A DNA stretch of 64,000 nt from Rhodococcus jostii RHA1 (GTDB lineage Bacteria; Actinomycetota; Actinomycetes; Mycobacteriales; Mycobacteriaceae), in the NCBI RefSeq assembly GCF_000014565.1, contig NC_008268.1, positions 558,001 through 622,000 on the forward strand, in the 5' to 3' direction. The translations under genes were made by a program, and so were the position numbers. Positions 18,391 to 27,343 of this stretch are shown piece by piece (position 1 is the stretch's first letter; each line of letters starts with the position of its first letter). The notes below the pieces were generated by a model. That model did not search any database and was not told where the DNA came from. It was given only the letters and a program-made list of their open reading frames with translations.

Positions 18391-18653
18391 CGCCGCCAGC
18401 ACGGGTGCCCCACCCGAACCATGCTGCCCGCCTTCAGGACTGGCCAGTGAAAGCGCCAAGAAGGACCCCGCCCCGCCGCGCGAGCTGTGCCGAGCCGTGC
18501 TGAGACGACCGAACGGGACGCCCGCCTGTGATTCCCAGACGTCAGGAGTGGTGCTCCGTCCTCGTCACAGGCCCAATACGCAACCCCAGAGTTCGCCGAG
18601 GGCGTGTGGGGGTTGTCTCTTCAGAAGACGCCGAGGCTCCCTGTTGTTTTTGG

Positions 18654-19022
18654 TCAACGCGTGATGTGCCAGAGAATCACGTCATGGACGTGGCGTGACT
18701 TGTCCATACCGCGAAACTCTGCCGTGTGCACTTTGCCGGCATCGATCGCGATGCTGCCGCCGGAGAAGAAGGCGCCCGCCCAACTTTTGTTGCTGACGAC
18801 GGAGACCGAACGAATCTTGCCGTATGGAATCGACGTGATCGCGGTCTTGTTGCCGACAAAGCTCCTGTCCTGCAAAATGACACGCCGATCGGTCAGGGCA
18901 ACGAACCCAGTACCGGTGCCGATGCAGTCGTAGACGGCGATGACCGATTCCCCCTGCAACAGTCCGCTTTGTATCTGCGCGAGCTGCTCGCGCTTGTCGA
19001 AGATGGGTTGCAGTGTCTGCAT
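18654..19022 (-). CDS. Bacterial PH-domain protein
   Basis: 122 residues. GTGFVALTDRRVILQDRSF, ITSIPYGKIRSVSVV and FFSGGSIAIDAGKVH trace the beta-rich bacterial pleckstrin-homology fold (bPH), which usually occurs alone in proteins of this size. No signal peptide or membrane segment. A preceding GGACACC is a moderate ribosome site. Function unknown; such proteins are often stress-related. Confidence 0.7.
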   Translation of the reverse strand: MQTLQPIFDKREQLAQIQSGLLQGESVIAVYDCIGTGTGFVALTDRRVILQDRSFVGNKTAITSIPYGKIRSVSVVSNKSWAGAFFSGGSIAIDAGKVHTAEFRGMDKSRHVHDVILWHITR

Positions 19023-19196
19023 GTGGTGTCCTTGTACATTCGGGAGGGCAGATCGTGCCCGTCCGGGCGGGTGTGCCGCGTTCGATGTGAGTCGGCATAT
19101 TCGCAGTCGACAATGCGGATCGAAGCCGCGCCTCTGGGAGTTCCAGAGTTGGTGTGCCGTCGTCGTCGCCGTAGGCGCCTGTTGTACGTCTGTGCC

Positions 19197-19392
19197 AACG
19201 ACCCGGATTCTCGGATCGACAGGTGGCGAGCCACTGTGGGAAAGACTTGCGCTCCCCGACTGGCGTATCCGTGCGCGGCAACCGCGTCGTCGACAGCGTC
19301 CGGCTCACCGACGGTGACATCGTTCGGATCGGCGACCACGAGTTCGCATTCCAGATCGCGGTCGACCAGTGCCCTTGCCGGCCAACCGTCGG
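19197..19392 (+). pseudogene. C-terminal fragment of an FHA domain
   Basis: One plus-strand frame contains VRGNRVVDSVRLTDGDIVRI then GDHEFAFQI, almost the same as the end of the SARP-FHA protein at 28934-30067 (GGNRVVDSVWLVDGDIIRI, GDTELEFQI). Just upstream, in another frame, NDPDSRIDRWRATVG corresponds to the DNDIVLAQGKVSRHHTIIV part. It is therefore a frameshifted leftover of a second copy of that regulator, lying in opposite orientation. Confidence 0.6.
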
Positions 19393-19476
19393 ACGGTAGG
19401 CAGGGCCGGTCTATGCCCCGTCGACCGGTTCGCATCGCGTGCGGCCACCAACGCGGCGGGGCGGTGCGACGGGGAA

Positions 19477-19830
19477 TCAGGCTGGGATCTCGTAGGCATA
19501 TTGCGGGCAGAACGCCCCCACGGCGTCGCCAATGAAGAAGCCCACCTCGTACGGCGTGTAGTAATAGTCGGACTTGTTCAGGTACGCCTCGGTCATCTCG
19601 AAGAAGCCGTAGCCGCTCTCGAAGTCCCCGCAGATCTCGTAGCCAAACCCCACCGCGTAGTAGGACGAGCCGTAGGAAATGCCTTCCGCATCCAGGGCGG
19701 TCAGGTATGTCTCCTCCGGCGACAGATAGCTTGTGGCGTTGGCGGTGCCGACCGCGCCCAACGCGGCGGCGCCGAGAACGGCGGCGACGGCGGCGGCGCC
19801 GACGGCGGACTTCTTCAGACTGGTGAACAT
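19477..19830 (-). CDS. Small secreted DUF732-like protein, copy 1
   Basis: 117 residues starting at the ATG at 19830 with AAAAGGACC upstream. The N-terminus (MFTSLKKSAVG, then an Ala/Gly/Val-rich stretch ending TANA) is a clear signal peptide. The mature part has two cysteines (YEICGDFESG and AFCPQYAYEIPA) and many tyrosines, like DUF732 proteins of mycobacteria and rhodococci. It is a close paralogue of the protein at 28384-28752 and shares a conserved 5' leader with it. Function unknown; a disulfide-linked secreted or cell-wall protein is likely. Confidence 0.8.
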   Translation of the reverse strand: MFTSLKKSAVGAAAVAAVLGAAALGAVGTANATSYLSPEETYLTALDAEGISYGSSYYAVGFGYEICGDFESGYGFFEMTEAYLNKSDYYYTPYEVGFFIGDAVGAFCPQYAYEIPA

Positions 19831-19921
19831 GGCGGGTCCTTTTCGGTGAGTACCTTGGCTGGTAGGAAAAGGATCCGAGACGCCGCTTGTTAGATTCTGA
19901 ACAGAACCTTGTGATGGTCTC
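19831..19921 (-). repeat. Conserved ~91-bp leader, copy 1
   Basis: On the minus strand this stretch runs from GAGACCATCACAAG to the ribosome site AAAAGGACCCGCC. It is nearly identical to 20774-20864 and 28307-28399, each directly in front of a secreted-protein gene. Shared blocks are TTCAGA, ACAAGCG and GATCCTTTTC. Confidence 0.75.
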
Positions 19922-20773
19922 AGTGAGTCCGCCCCGGGCCTTTCGGCTCCGCCTTGACGGTGTGGATGTCGTCGAGACGGTCTTCGCGTTCCCGAGATTG
20001 CTGCGGGCGCTGCGGGCATACAGTTTCGCGACGACACCATCGGGGATCTTGCCGAGGTGGCCGCCGAACTTCCCGGACTCCTGGTGCCAGGCGACGCGGG
20101 GCCCCCGGCCCCTGCCGGGGCGAAGCGGATTTCGGTCTCGAAGGGCGCGGGGGTGTCGATGCCCCGGCGACGCAGGTACTTGCCCTGCTGTACGTCGGTC
20201 ACTTACTCGGTGACCGCGAGCCGGCGGCCGTCGACCTTGACAATGTGATGCACGACGGCCCCACCTCACCGCCGTTTCCCGAGACCTGTTCGTAGGAGAC
20301 CACATTCCTGGCGTAGAGAGTGCGTTGGCCAGGTCCTGAAAGAAGGCGAACACCTGGTTGACGGGGTGGTGGTGAGTCGGTTGTCGATGACTGCCGCAGA
20401 GAAGATGTCCCACCTGGCCGTTCCACCACCACCTCCGTCGTGACCCGGTGTGGGGCGGCGGTCCCGATGGTCCGGCGGACTGGTTGCCCGTGTGCTCGGA
20501 TCGGGTTGAGCAGTTTCCTGTCCCTGTTAGCCCGTCTCCATGTCAGTTGATGGTGACGGTGCGGGGCGGATAGACGTGCTGGTTCTTCCCGCGAAGGGTG
20601 CCACCTTGAAGCCGCGTCGCGCTGCTCGGCCGCTCATGGATGTCCTGGTCGATCGGCTCAGGATCCGCCGCGACCTTCCAGTCCACGGCGCCATGCGAGG
20701 CGGCGTCGAACCTGAGCCCGTCGACGCGGCCTTTCTCCCGCTTGGACCGGCGCCCGGCCGCGCCGAGCTTGCG
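19922..20773 (-). other. Degenerate region with broken coding remnants
   Basis: Minus-strand frames show protein-like pieces that do not join: SYEQVSGNGGEV, VVHHIVKVDGRRLAVTE, TDVQQGKYLRRRGIDTPAPF and WHQESGKFGGHLGKIPDGVV. They lie in the order expected of a single gene but need several frameshifts. The family was not recognised. The plus strand at about 20630-20760 (DVLVDRLRIRR, EPVDAAFLPL) is homologous to 28150-28275, so this block was duplicated with the downstream leader. Confidence 0.4.
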
Positions 20774-20864
20774 GAGACCGTCACAAGATTCTATTCAGAT
20801 TCCGACAAGCGACATCCCAGATCCTTTTCGTACCTGCCAAGCTACTCATAGAAGAGGACCCACC
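20774..20864 (+). repeat. Conserved ~91-bp leader, copy 2
   Basis: From GAGACCGTCACAAG to GAAGAGGACCCACC, immediately before the ATG at 20865. Collinear and highly similar to the leaders at 19831-19921 and 28307-28399, although the mature protein behind it is unrelated. Confidence 0.75.
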
Positions 20865-21537
20865 ATGTTCCCCACGTTCGTCAAGTCCACCGCTCGCGTC
20901 GCCACCGCCACACCGGCGCCCCGAATCGCCGGCTCTATCAAGAGACACACCGGCCTTCGCGCCGCGATATGTGTCGGCGCTACGATTCCGCTGGCGCTCT
21001 TCGGACATGGAATAGCCTCAGCCGCAGGAACTGTCGAGATATATGGCAATGCCGGCGAGGTCGATGTATATGTCACCGACGGTACCCCCGGGGAGAACTG
21101 CCTAGTCAATGACAACGGCTACACGTTTGGCGGCGTAGTAGACGATGCGGGTTATCTGGATTTCTATATTCCAGCCGAGCCCGGCGACCACCAGGTGACA
21201 GTGGCGTGCGACCCGCAGCGGAGGCTACGGCCAATGGGTCACGGTCGCACCCACCGGCCCCGGACCCGGACCGGCCCCGGCCCCAGCCCCAGGACCTGCC
21301 CAGGGCTACTTGGTTAACATCTGGGGCATCCCAGGCGGAGTCGATGTGAATATCACCGGCGCGGTGCCATGGGAGTGGTGTCGAGCCGACGCGGACAACA
21401 CGCCGTTCTACGTTGAGGACCTCGTAGATGAATCGGGCAACCTGGTTCTTATTCTCCGCACGCCTCCCGGCCAGCAAACCGTGACCGTGGTGTGCGACAG
21501 CAGCGGAGCCGTCGCTCAAACGGTGACGGTCAGCTGA
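20865..21537 (+). pseudogene. Secreted two-repeat protein gene broken by one frameshift
   Basis: The ATG at 20865 opens a frame with a twin-basic N-terminus and hydrophobic segment ending IASAAG, then the first repeat (EVDVYVTDGTPGENCLV...PGDHQVTVACD). Near 21210 one extra base in CCGCAGCGG shifts the frame to an early stop at 21317. Removing it continues through a Pro-Gly/Pro-Ala linker into a second repeat (GVDVNITGAVPWEWCRADAD...PGQQTVTVVCDSSG) and a stop at 21537, giving about 223 residues. The two ~75-residue repeats each have two cysteines. It may be a sequencing error or a true inactivation. Family not recognised. Confidence 0.6.
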
Positions 21538-21613
21538 CAGGTCTCGTCACCGGATTCTGGGGGCAGTCGGTCACCGATTACCCTCGGCCGACGCCTTCTT
21601 CGCCGAACACCCT

Positions 21614-21682
21614 GTCCTTGCCTGACTGACAGTCCGGTCCTTGCTTGACTGACAGTCCGGTCCTTGCTTGACTGACAGTCCG
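21614..21682. repeat. Three tandem copies of a 23-bp unit
   Basis: GTCCTTGC(C/T)TGACTGACAGTCCG is repeated at 21614, 21637 and 21660 with one substitution. The unit contains the small palindrome ACTGACAGT. It lies between the frameshifted secreted-protein gene and the insertion sequence. No coding function is evident. Confidence 0.85.
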
Positions 21683-21923
21683 CCCGCAGCGAACGGTGGC
21701 CGAGAGGCGTTCGTCCAGCGCGTCGAGTACCTCGCTGAGAAGTGCGGTGAGCGCTTCCCGCGTCGACGTCGGGAAGCAACAATCCGGGATCAGGCGCGAT
21801 CAACGGGTTCGTGGACCGTTGTCCGGGTCGTCGGTTACCGCCTGCGCAAGCCGGAGAGCCAACTGGGCCGTCGACACCGGTTCTCGTGGGGTGAGGTTGC
21901 CCCTTGAGAGTGGACACCGGATT

Positions 21924-22823
21924 TCATGCGGCAACTGACAGCGTAGACGACGCGATGAGTCGTTGTTCGAACTCCACTGGGGTGAGGTATCCGAGGGCGG
22001 AGTGACGGCGACGTCGATTGAAGTACGAGAGCCACTCGAACAGCTCCAGCCGTGCCTGCGACTTCGACGTCCAACTCCGTCCGTGCAGCCACTCCCTCTT
22101 GAGTCCTTGGAAGAACGACTCGGCGAGAGCATTATCGTAACTTGACCCGACCCGTCCTCGACTTTGCTGAATCCCATGACGGCGGCAGACATCGACGAAA
22201 GATGCTGCGGTGTACTGTGATCCGCGATCGCTGTGGAAGATAACGCCACCGACGTCACCACCGCGGGTGCGCACCGCCATCTCGATCGCGTCCGTGACGA
22301 GCTCGGTGCGCATGTGGTCAGCGATCGACCAGCCCACCACCCGGCGTGAGCAGATGTCGATCACCGTGGCCAAGAACAACCACGAGGATCCCACCGGGAT
22401 GTAGGTGATGTCCCCACACCACTTGGTATCGACAGCCGTAGCGGTGAAGTCTCGCATCACCAGATCCGGCACCGACGGAGCCGACTTGTCCGCGATGGTC
22501 GTGCGCTTGCTGCGGCGCAGGTGCCTGCCCACCACGTGGTGGATTCGCATCAGCCGGGTCACCCGTTTGCGGTTGATCTTGCGTCCGCGGGAGCGGAGTT
22601 CGGCGTGAACCCGCGGGGCGCCGTAGGCGCTCCGGTGCTCGGTATGGATTGCGCGGATCTCGGCGACTGTCGCGGCTTCCTCGGCCTGCCGCTCGATTCG
22701 GGCCGGCTCCGTGATCAGGTGCTTGTAGTAGGCGGAACGGGAGGTCCCGAGCGCCCGGCACAGCCGCTGCACGCCGAACTCGGCGCGATGGTCGGAGATG
22801 AAGTCCCAGCGGCGGGTCTTCAC
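21924..22823 (-). CDS. IS3 transposase OrfB (DDE integrase)
   Basis: 299 residues from a GTG that overlaps the orfA stop (GTGA) and is preceded by AAGGAGG. An HTH_21-like region (RSAYGAPRVHAELRSRGRKI NRKRV) precedes the rve core. The DDE residues are visible in DTKWCGDITYIP, IFHSDRGSQYTA and NALAESFFQGLKRE. The C-terminus RRRHSALGYLTPVEFE is typical. It may be made by coupling or by frameshifting from orfA. Confidence 0.93.
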   Translation of the reverse strand: MKTRRWDFISDHRAEFGVQRLCRALGTSRSAYYKHLITEPARIERQAEEAATVAEIRAIHTEHRSAYGAPRVHAELRSRGRKINRKRVTRLMRIHHVVGRHLRRSKRTTIADKSAPSVPDLVMRDFTATAVDTKWCGDITYIPVGSSWLFLATVIDICSRRVVGWSIADHMRTELVTDAIEMAVRTRGGDVGGVIFHSDRGSQYTAASFVDVCRRHGIQQSRGRVGSSYDNALAESFFQGLKREWLHGRSWTSKSQARLELFEWLSYFNRRRRHSALGYLTPVEFEQRLIASSTLSVAA

Positions 22824-23146
22824 TTCACCTCCTTTGCGAAATACGCGGCTGCCCGGCGCAGAATCTCGCGTTCGAGCTGCCATTCCTTTTCCGCACCGCG
22901 CAGCCGCGCGTTCTCCGCGCGCAGCCGCGCGAGCTCGTCCGCCTCGGTCCCGTCGGCGCCGGTACTGCGGTCCTGCGAGCGCGCGTTACGGGCGGCGGTG
23001 TCCTTGCGGACCCACGTCCGTAGCGTCTCGCCACTGACGCCCACATCCGCGGCCACATCCGCGTACGTGCGTTTACCGTCGGCCGCGCGGTACAACGCGA
23101 CCGCGTCTTTCCGGAATTCCTCCGTGTACAGAGACTGGCGTCCCAC
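22820..23146 (-). CDS. IS3 transposase OrfA (DNA-binding subunit)
   Basis: About 108 residues from a GTG at 23146 with AGGAGG about 12 bases upstream; a frame extension to 23194 would begin inside the terminal repeat. YTEEFRKDAVALYRAADG and YADVAADVGVSGETLRTWV form the HTH_Tnp_1 domain. A leucine-zipper-like ELARLRAENARLRGAEKEW follows. The product binds the element ends with OrfB. Confidence 0.88.
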   Translation of the reverse strand: MGRQSLYTEEFRKDAVALYRAADGKRTYADVAADVGVSGETLRTWVRKDTAARNARSQDRSTGADGTEADELARLRAENARLRGAEKEWQLEREILRRAAAYFAKEVK

Positions 23147-23275
23147 CTCGACATCCCTCCTGGCTCTCCTAGAACCATTGTCAGGGGTGTCCACTCCAAG
23201 GGGGCAGCCTCAGGGGCCCGGTTTGGGGGGGTATCGTAGGCGAAAATCCGGCGGCATGGTCGACGGCGGTGCACC

Positions 23276-24679
23276 ATGAGCGAAAATCCGGGTTCGCCAG
23301 GCGGTCCGCACTGGCAACCCAGCGGGCCTGAGTGGCAACCTCAGGCCCAACAATGGCAACCGCACGCCCAGCAGTGGCCGCCCGCCGGTGGGCAGCCCCC
23401 TGGTCCTCCACCTCCACCGCCACCTCGTCGTTCACCGGGCGGTGGCCGCTGGCCTCTGCTGGTCGGGTTGATCGCCGCCGTGCTGATCGGACTGCTCGTC
23501 GGCGGCTATCTGTTGTTCGTGAGGGGTGATGCGGATGAGGGTGAGGTGTTGCTCGAGGCGGCGGCATCCGAGGGGCCGTTTCCGTGGACGCCGCCGGTGG
23601 TTCCGCCCGATGCGCCGACCACGCTGCCGGAATCGATGCCGACGATGGCTCCCAGTGCGCCGGATCCGGGACGGCCCGGATTGATTGCCGTGCCGGGCGA
23701 CCGAACCGGAATCTACGGTGGCTCCCTCGAGTTGTCGGTCTGCGACAAGCCGAAACTGATCGGATTCCTCGAGCAGAATCCGGGGCAGCGGGCCGCGTTC
23801 GGCGAGGTGTTGGGTATCACCGACGTCCGCGCCTTTGTCGAGTCGCTCACGCCCGTGATTCTCGGTTCCGATACCCGGGTGACGAATCACGGGTACGAGA
23901 ATGACCGACCGACACCGTTGCAGTCCGTGCTGCAGGCCGGGACGGCAGTCCTCGTCGACGACCGCGGTGTACCAAGGGTTCGGTGCCAGTGCGGGAACCC
24001 GCTGTTGCCGCCGCAGCCCACCAAAGCAGCCCCGACATACACCGGGCAGCGGTGGCCGGGTTTCGAGCCCGACAAGATCGTCGTCGTGCAGTCCGCGCCG
24101 ACGCCGGTTACCCAGCTCACGGTCATCAACATCGTGACGGGGGCACCCGTGGTGATCAACGTCGGCAGCGGGACACCGCAGCAACCGACGACGACGCCGA
24201 CGCGTACCACGACGGCGCCACCCCCACCGCTCCGAACGACAGCGGCGCCACCCCCACCGCTCCGAACGACAGTCGCGCCACCGCCACCCCTCCGGACCAC
24301 AGCGGCGCCACCCCCACCGCCGCGGACCACGATGGCGCCACCCCCGCGGACGCAGCCGCCGACAACGCAGGCGCTGCCACCCGCCGACTGGAGTACGACG
24401 GCCGAGGCTTTCCGCGGCCAGGACGGAGGTCGAGCGTCGTTCGACTGCCCGCCAGGAGGAACCTTCGGCTCCGTGTGGGGTTCCGGCACCTACACCGATG
24501 ACTCCAGCGTGTGCACGGCCGGTGTGCACGCGGGGGTCATCTCCCAGCAGAGCGGCGGGGTGGTGATCATCGAGATCTCTCCCGGTCTCGGCTCCTACCA
24601 AGGATCGACGGCCAACGGTGTCACGTCCCAGGACTGGGGAAACTGGTACGGCTCGTTCCAAGTCGCCGGTGGTGGCTGA
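23276..24679 (+). CDS. Membrane-anchored DUF6777 plus LCCL-domain protein
   Basis: 467 residues. A cytoplasmic Gln/Pro/Trp-rich tail of about 58 residues precedes one membrane segment (about 59-82, WPLLVGLIAAVLIGLLVGGY). The outer part begins with a DUF6777-like region (about 125-250, GLIAVPGDRTGIYGGSLE, VILGSDTRVTNHGYEN, RCQCGNPLLPP). A Pro/Thr linker with five 10-residue repeats follows (about 310-360). The C-terminus is an LCCL domain (about 385-467, DDSSVCTAGVHAGVI, NGVTSQDWGNWYGSFQV). It converges on the receptor kinase gene with 22 bases between. Related proteins often sit beside Ser/Thr kinases, so it may be a partner or substrate; the ligand is unknown. Confidence 0.85.
   Translation: MSENPGSPGGPHWQPSGPEWQPQAQQWQPHAQQWPPAGGQPPGPPPPPPPRRSPGGGRWPLLVGLIAAVLIGLLVGGYLLFVRGDADEGEVLLEAAASEGPFPWTPPVVPPDAPTTLPESMPTMAPSAPDPGRPGLIAVPGDRTGIYGGSLELSVCDKPKLIGFLEQNPGQRAAFGEVLGITDVRAFVESLTPVILGSDTRVTNHGYENDRPTPLQSVLQAGTAVLVDDRGVPRVRCQCGNPLLPPQPTKAAPTYTGQRWPGFEPDKIVVVQSAPTPVTQLTVINIVTGAPVVINVGSGTPQQPTTTPTRTTTAPPPPLRTTAAPPPPLRTTVAPPPPLRTTAAPPPPPRTTMAPPPRTQPPTTQALPPADWSTTAEAFRGQDGGRASFDCPPGGTFGSVWGSGTYTDDSSVCTAGVHAGVISQQSGGVVIIEISPGLGSYQGSTANGVTSQDWGNWYGSFQVAGGG
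24215..24350 (+). repeat. 30-bp coding tandem repeat (Pro/Thr linker)
   Basis: A 30-base unit starting GCGCCACCCCCACCG recurs at 24215, 24245, 24275, 24305 and 24335. It encodes APPPPLRTTA-type decapeptides that separate the DUF6777-like and LCCL parts. Copy number may vary between strains. Confidence 0.85.
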
Positions 24680-24701
24680 CCGCGCTCGGCCGGCGACCAG
24701 A

Positions 24702-26561
24702 TCAACCGTCGCCCGACAGTTGCAGCACTCTGTCGCCGTCGGTGACGACGAGATCACCGGTGGCCGTGACCGCGACCCAGATCGGGCCGTGCAGTCCGGT
24801 GAACCGGACGACGGCCGGCGTATCGGCACCGGCCCGAAGTGCGACGACGCGGCCGCCTCCGTAGTCGGCAACAAACACACCGGTGGAATCTGCCGCCACA
24901 CCGGTCGGGGACGCGAGGCCCGTGAACGGCAGCACGGTCTGGTCGGTGGCGCCGGCGGGCAGGAAGAGCACGCGATTGTTGTCGGTATCGGTGACGAATA
25001 CGTCTCCACCGGAGTTGACCGCCACCCCGACCGGTCCGTGCAGGTCGGATAACGGCAGCACCTGCGGGCTCGCAGCACCCGCTGGCAGAGCGACAATTCT
25101 GTTGTTGTTGTTGTCGGCGACGAAAAGATGACCCGCGTCGCTGACCGCCACTCCGGCGGGCCCAGCCAGGCCGGTGAACGGCAGCACCGTCTGGGTCGTG
25201 GCTCCCGCGGCGAGCTCGAGCACCCGGTTGTTGCGTGTGTCGGCGACGAAGACGTCGCCGGCGCCGTTGGTCGCCACCCCCGACGGGTGGTCGAGATCGG
25301 TGAACGGGAGTACCTCCTGGGCGCCGGCGCCCGCGGCCAGTCTCAGGACTCGATTGTTGTTGCTGTCGGCGACGACGAGATCGCCGGCAGTGTTGACCGC
25401 CACGCCGACCGGATAGTCGAGGCCTTCGAACGGCAAGGTGGTCTGCGTCGCTGACCGGTTCGGCCAGCTGACGAACACCACCGCGGCACCGACTGCCAGC
25501 AGTGCGAGGAGGGCCAGCGCAAGCAGAACCCCGGCCCGTTTCCGCCGGGGTGGAACGCTGTTCCTCTGCGGCGGGGGCGGTTGCGGTGCCAGAGGGGGAA
25601 GCTGTTGCCCTTGCCGGCGTGGCGTCGGCTGCCGACTCGTCGGGGTATCGGGTGCGGCGTGCACGTTCGCCGTCTGCCTCCGCGTGAGGATTTGCTTGGC
25701 CGTCTGCGCGGACTGCATGCGTGACAGGGCGAGCTGAACGCCCGCGGAAAGTGCGTGGCAGCTCGGCAGCCGGTCTTCACGGCGCTTCGTCAGAGCTGCG
25801 GACACGATGTCGTCGAAGGTCGGCGGAAGATCACCGCGCACAGCGCTGATCCGCGGTACGGGTCCACAGAGATGACCGCGCATGACTTCCTGGGTGCTTC
25901 CGGTGAACGGGGGGTGTCCGGTGAGCAGGCAAAATAGGGTGCATCCCAATGAGTACACGTCTGCGCGCAGGTCGAGTGGGATGCCTTGGAAAGCCTCGGG
26001 CGCCGAGTACTGCAGGGTGGCCACCAGCGACCCGGTTCTGGTCAGGTGCTGCGTCTCGTCGAGGGCCTTGGCGATACCGAAGTCGGTGAGCAGTACCCGC
26101 TCGGGTTGCCCGGCGCCCGACATGCCCAACAGAATGTTCGCCGGTTTGACGTCACGGTGCAGCACGCCGTTCTCGTGCGCATAGTCCAGAGCCTTGGCTG
26201 TTTCGGCGACGATGTGCACGGCGCGCGGCGGGTCCATCGGACCCTCACGCAGCGCCACCGCGGCATCGGTTCCGGCGACGTATTGCATCGCAATCCAGTG
26301 TTGATTTGCTTCCCGGCCTCGGTCGAAAACGGACACGATGTTCGGGTGTTCCAGCCGCGCCGCGTGGTCGGCCTCGAGCTCGAAGCGGGATCGGAAACAG
26401 TCGTCGGTGGTCAGGCTCCGGTCCAGCAACTTGAGGGCGGTGTTCCGAGGCAGGTGAGGATCGCGCGCGAGGTACACAGCGCCCATCCCGCCGACCCCCA
26501 ACACCCTTTGGATGGTGTAGCCGGCGAACACGTCACCCGGCTCGAGTTCCGCACCACCCAT
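24702..26561 (-). CDS. PknD-like transmembrane Ser/Thr kinase with six-bladed beta-propeller sensor
   Basis: 619 residues from the ATG at 26561. The kinase domain (about 13-275) has the loop VLGVGGMGAVYLA, lysine 44 in TALKLLD, HRDVKPANIL (catalytic Asp about 137) and DFG (about 160), so it looks active. A Pro-rich juxtamembrane stretch and one membrane helix (about 343-366) follow. Six repeats of the type LPFTGLxxPxGVAVNxxGDL plus VADxxNNRVLxLxAGA then form an NHL propeller. This matches M. tuberculosis PknD, where the propeller is the outer sensor. It converges on the LCCL protein gene. Confidence 0.93.
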   Translation of the reverse strand: MGGAELEPGDVFAGYTIQRVLGVGGMGAVYLARDPHLPRNTALKLLDRSLTTDDCFRSRFELEADHAARLEHPNIVSVFDRGREANQHWIAMQYVAGTDAAVALREGPMDPPRAVHIVAETAKALDYAHENGVLHRDVKPANILLGMSGAGQPERVLLTDFGIAKALDETQHLTRTGSLVATLQYSAPEAFQGIPLDLRADVYSLGCTLFCLLTGHPPFTGSTQEVMRGHLCGPVPRISAVRGDLPPTFDDIVSAALTKRREDRLPSCHALSAGVQLALSRMQSAQTAKQILTRRQTANVHAAPDTPTSRQPTPRRQGQQLPPLAPQPPPPQRNSVPPRRKRAGVLLALALLALLAVGAAVVFVSWPNRSATQTTLPFEGLDYPVGVAVNTAGDLVVADSNNNRVLRLAAGAGAQEVLPFTDLDHPSGVATNGAGDVFVADTRNNRVLELAAGATTQTVLPFTGLAGPAGVAVSDAGHLFVADNNNNRIVALPAGAASPQVLPLSDLHGPVGVAVNSGGDVFVTDTDNNRVLFLPAGATDQTVLPFTGLASPTGVAADSTGVFVADYGGGRVVALRAGADTPAVVRFTGLHGPIWVAVTATGDLVVTDGDRVLQLSGDG

Positions 26562-27343
26562 CGGCAACACCGCCTTCGGTCGGACCTCTGCGCTGTATGT
26601 GAGCCAATTGGAGTGTATGACTTGGCACACTTACGGGGCACGAGTCGGTCGCCCACGGAATCCACCTCGGCCGCCACGGCAAACGCCGATACCTTCCGCC
26701 AGCCCGCGGCGTTCCGCCGGCCGTCACGACTGCATCTGCCTGAACCAGAACTCGACGGCCCCCGCCGGGCGGCGTGCCAGCGAGGGCCCGGCATTGTTCC
26801 ACGCACGGTGATCGCGAAGAATTCCGCATGCAGGCGCAGATGTCTATCCATAACGGGAACGGGTTCTCAGTGGTTCGATTGCCGGTGTCACGGAGTGCGC
26901 CGGCACATTCAACCCGGGTCATCTGATGCCGGCGACCGTGAACGATCCGTCGTCGAGCAACACCGGAGCGATCCTTACCCCGGTTATCCGTTCGACCAAC
27001 GCGAACACACCCCTCGATGTGTTGGTACTCGCGGCAGCCGCACGCAGCCTCGTCAGTTCGATCCCGCCGCTCTCGCGGACAAGCGCAACCCGCGATTCGG
27101 GGGCCGTACCCACATCCGACCACGTGACCACGACGCTGAGCGTCAGCAGTCAAAAGTTTGCGGGCAGTAAGCCATTCGCACCACAACTCGTCGTTCCCGA
27201 AGCTTCAGCTCTATGAATTCGTCCACCCTTGATGCTGCGGTGGTGCGATCAGCGTATCGGTGATCCAGACATCGCCGCTGTTCCGCTGGATCATCAGCGA
27301 CGCCGCCGTTGCCTGATTCGGTCACGGCGGCATCAGGGCTGGA
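26562..27343. other. Long intergenic stretch with one doubtful ORF
   Basis: About 780 bases between the kinase start and the GPP34 gene. Only the minus-strand frame at 26919-27131 looks protein-like. No repeats or RNA genes were recognised. Decay of one or more genes is likely. Confidence 0.3.
26919..27131 (-). CDS. Possible 70-residue ORF or gene remnant, unknown
   Basis: A GTG-initiated frame reads VTWSDVGTAPESRVALVRES, GGIELTRLRAAAAS and GVFALVERITGVRIAPVLLD. The sequence has natural composition and could be the 3' end of a longer gene whose 5' part (DEFIELKLRERRVVVRM in another frame) is frameshifted. No family recognised. Confidence 0.3.
   Translation of the reverse strand: MVTWSDVGTAPESRVALVRESGGIELTRLRAAAASTNTSRGVFALVERITGVRIAPVLLDDGSFTVAGIR

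Larger units (their letters stand above)
21892..23212 (-). mobile_element. IS3-family insertion sequence, 1321 bp
   Basis: Terminal inverted repeats of 27 bases (21892-21918 and 23186-23212) begin TGAGGYTGCCCC and end GAGTGGACACC with a few differences. Both flanks read GGGG (21888-21891 and 23213-23216), consistent with a 3-4 base target duplication. Inside, orfA and orfB lie on the minus strand in overlapping frames, the IS3 arrangement. The element appears intact and probably recent, unlike the IS21 remnant 3.5 kb away. Confidence 0.9.

Noticed and set aside
21614..21682. Tandem repeat considered as a CRISPR array
   Set aside because: The units are directly adjacent with no spacers, only three copies, and no cas genes are in the window.
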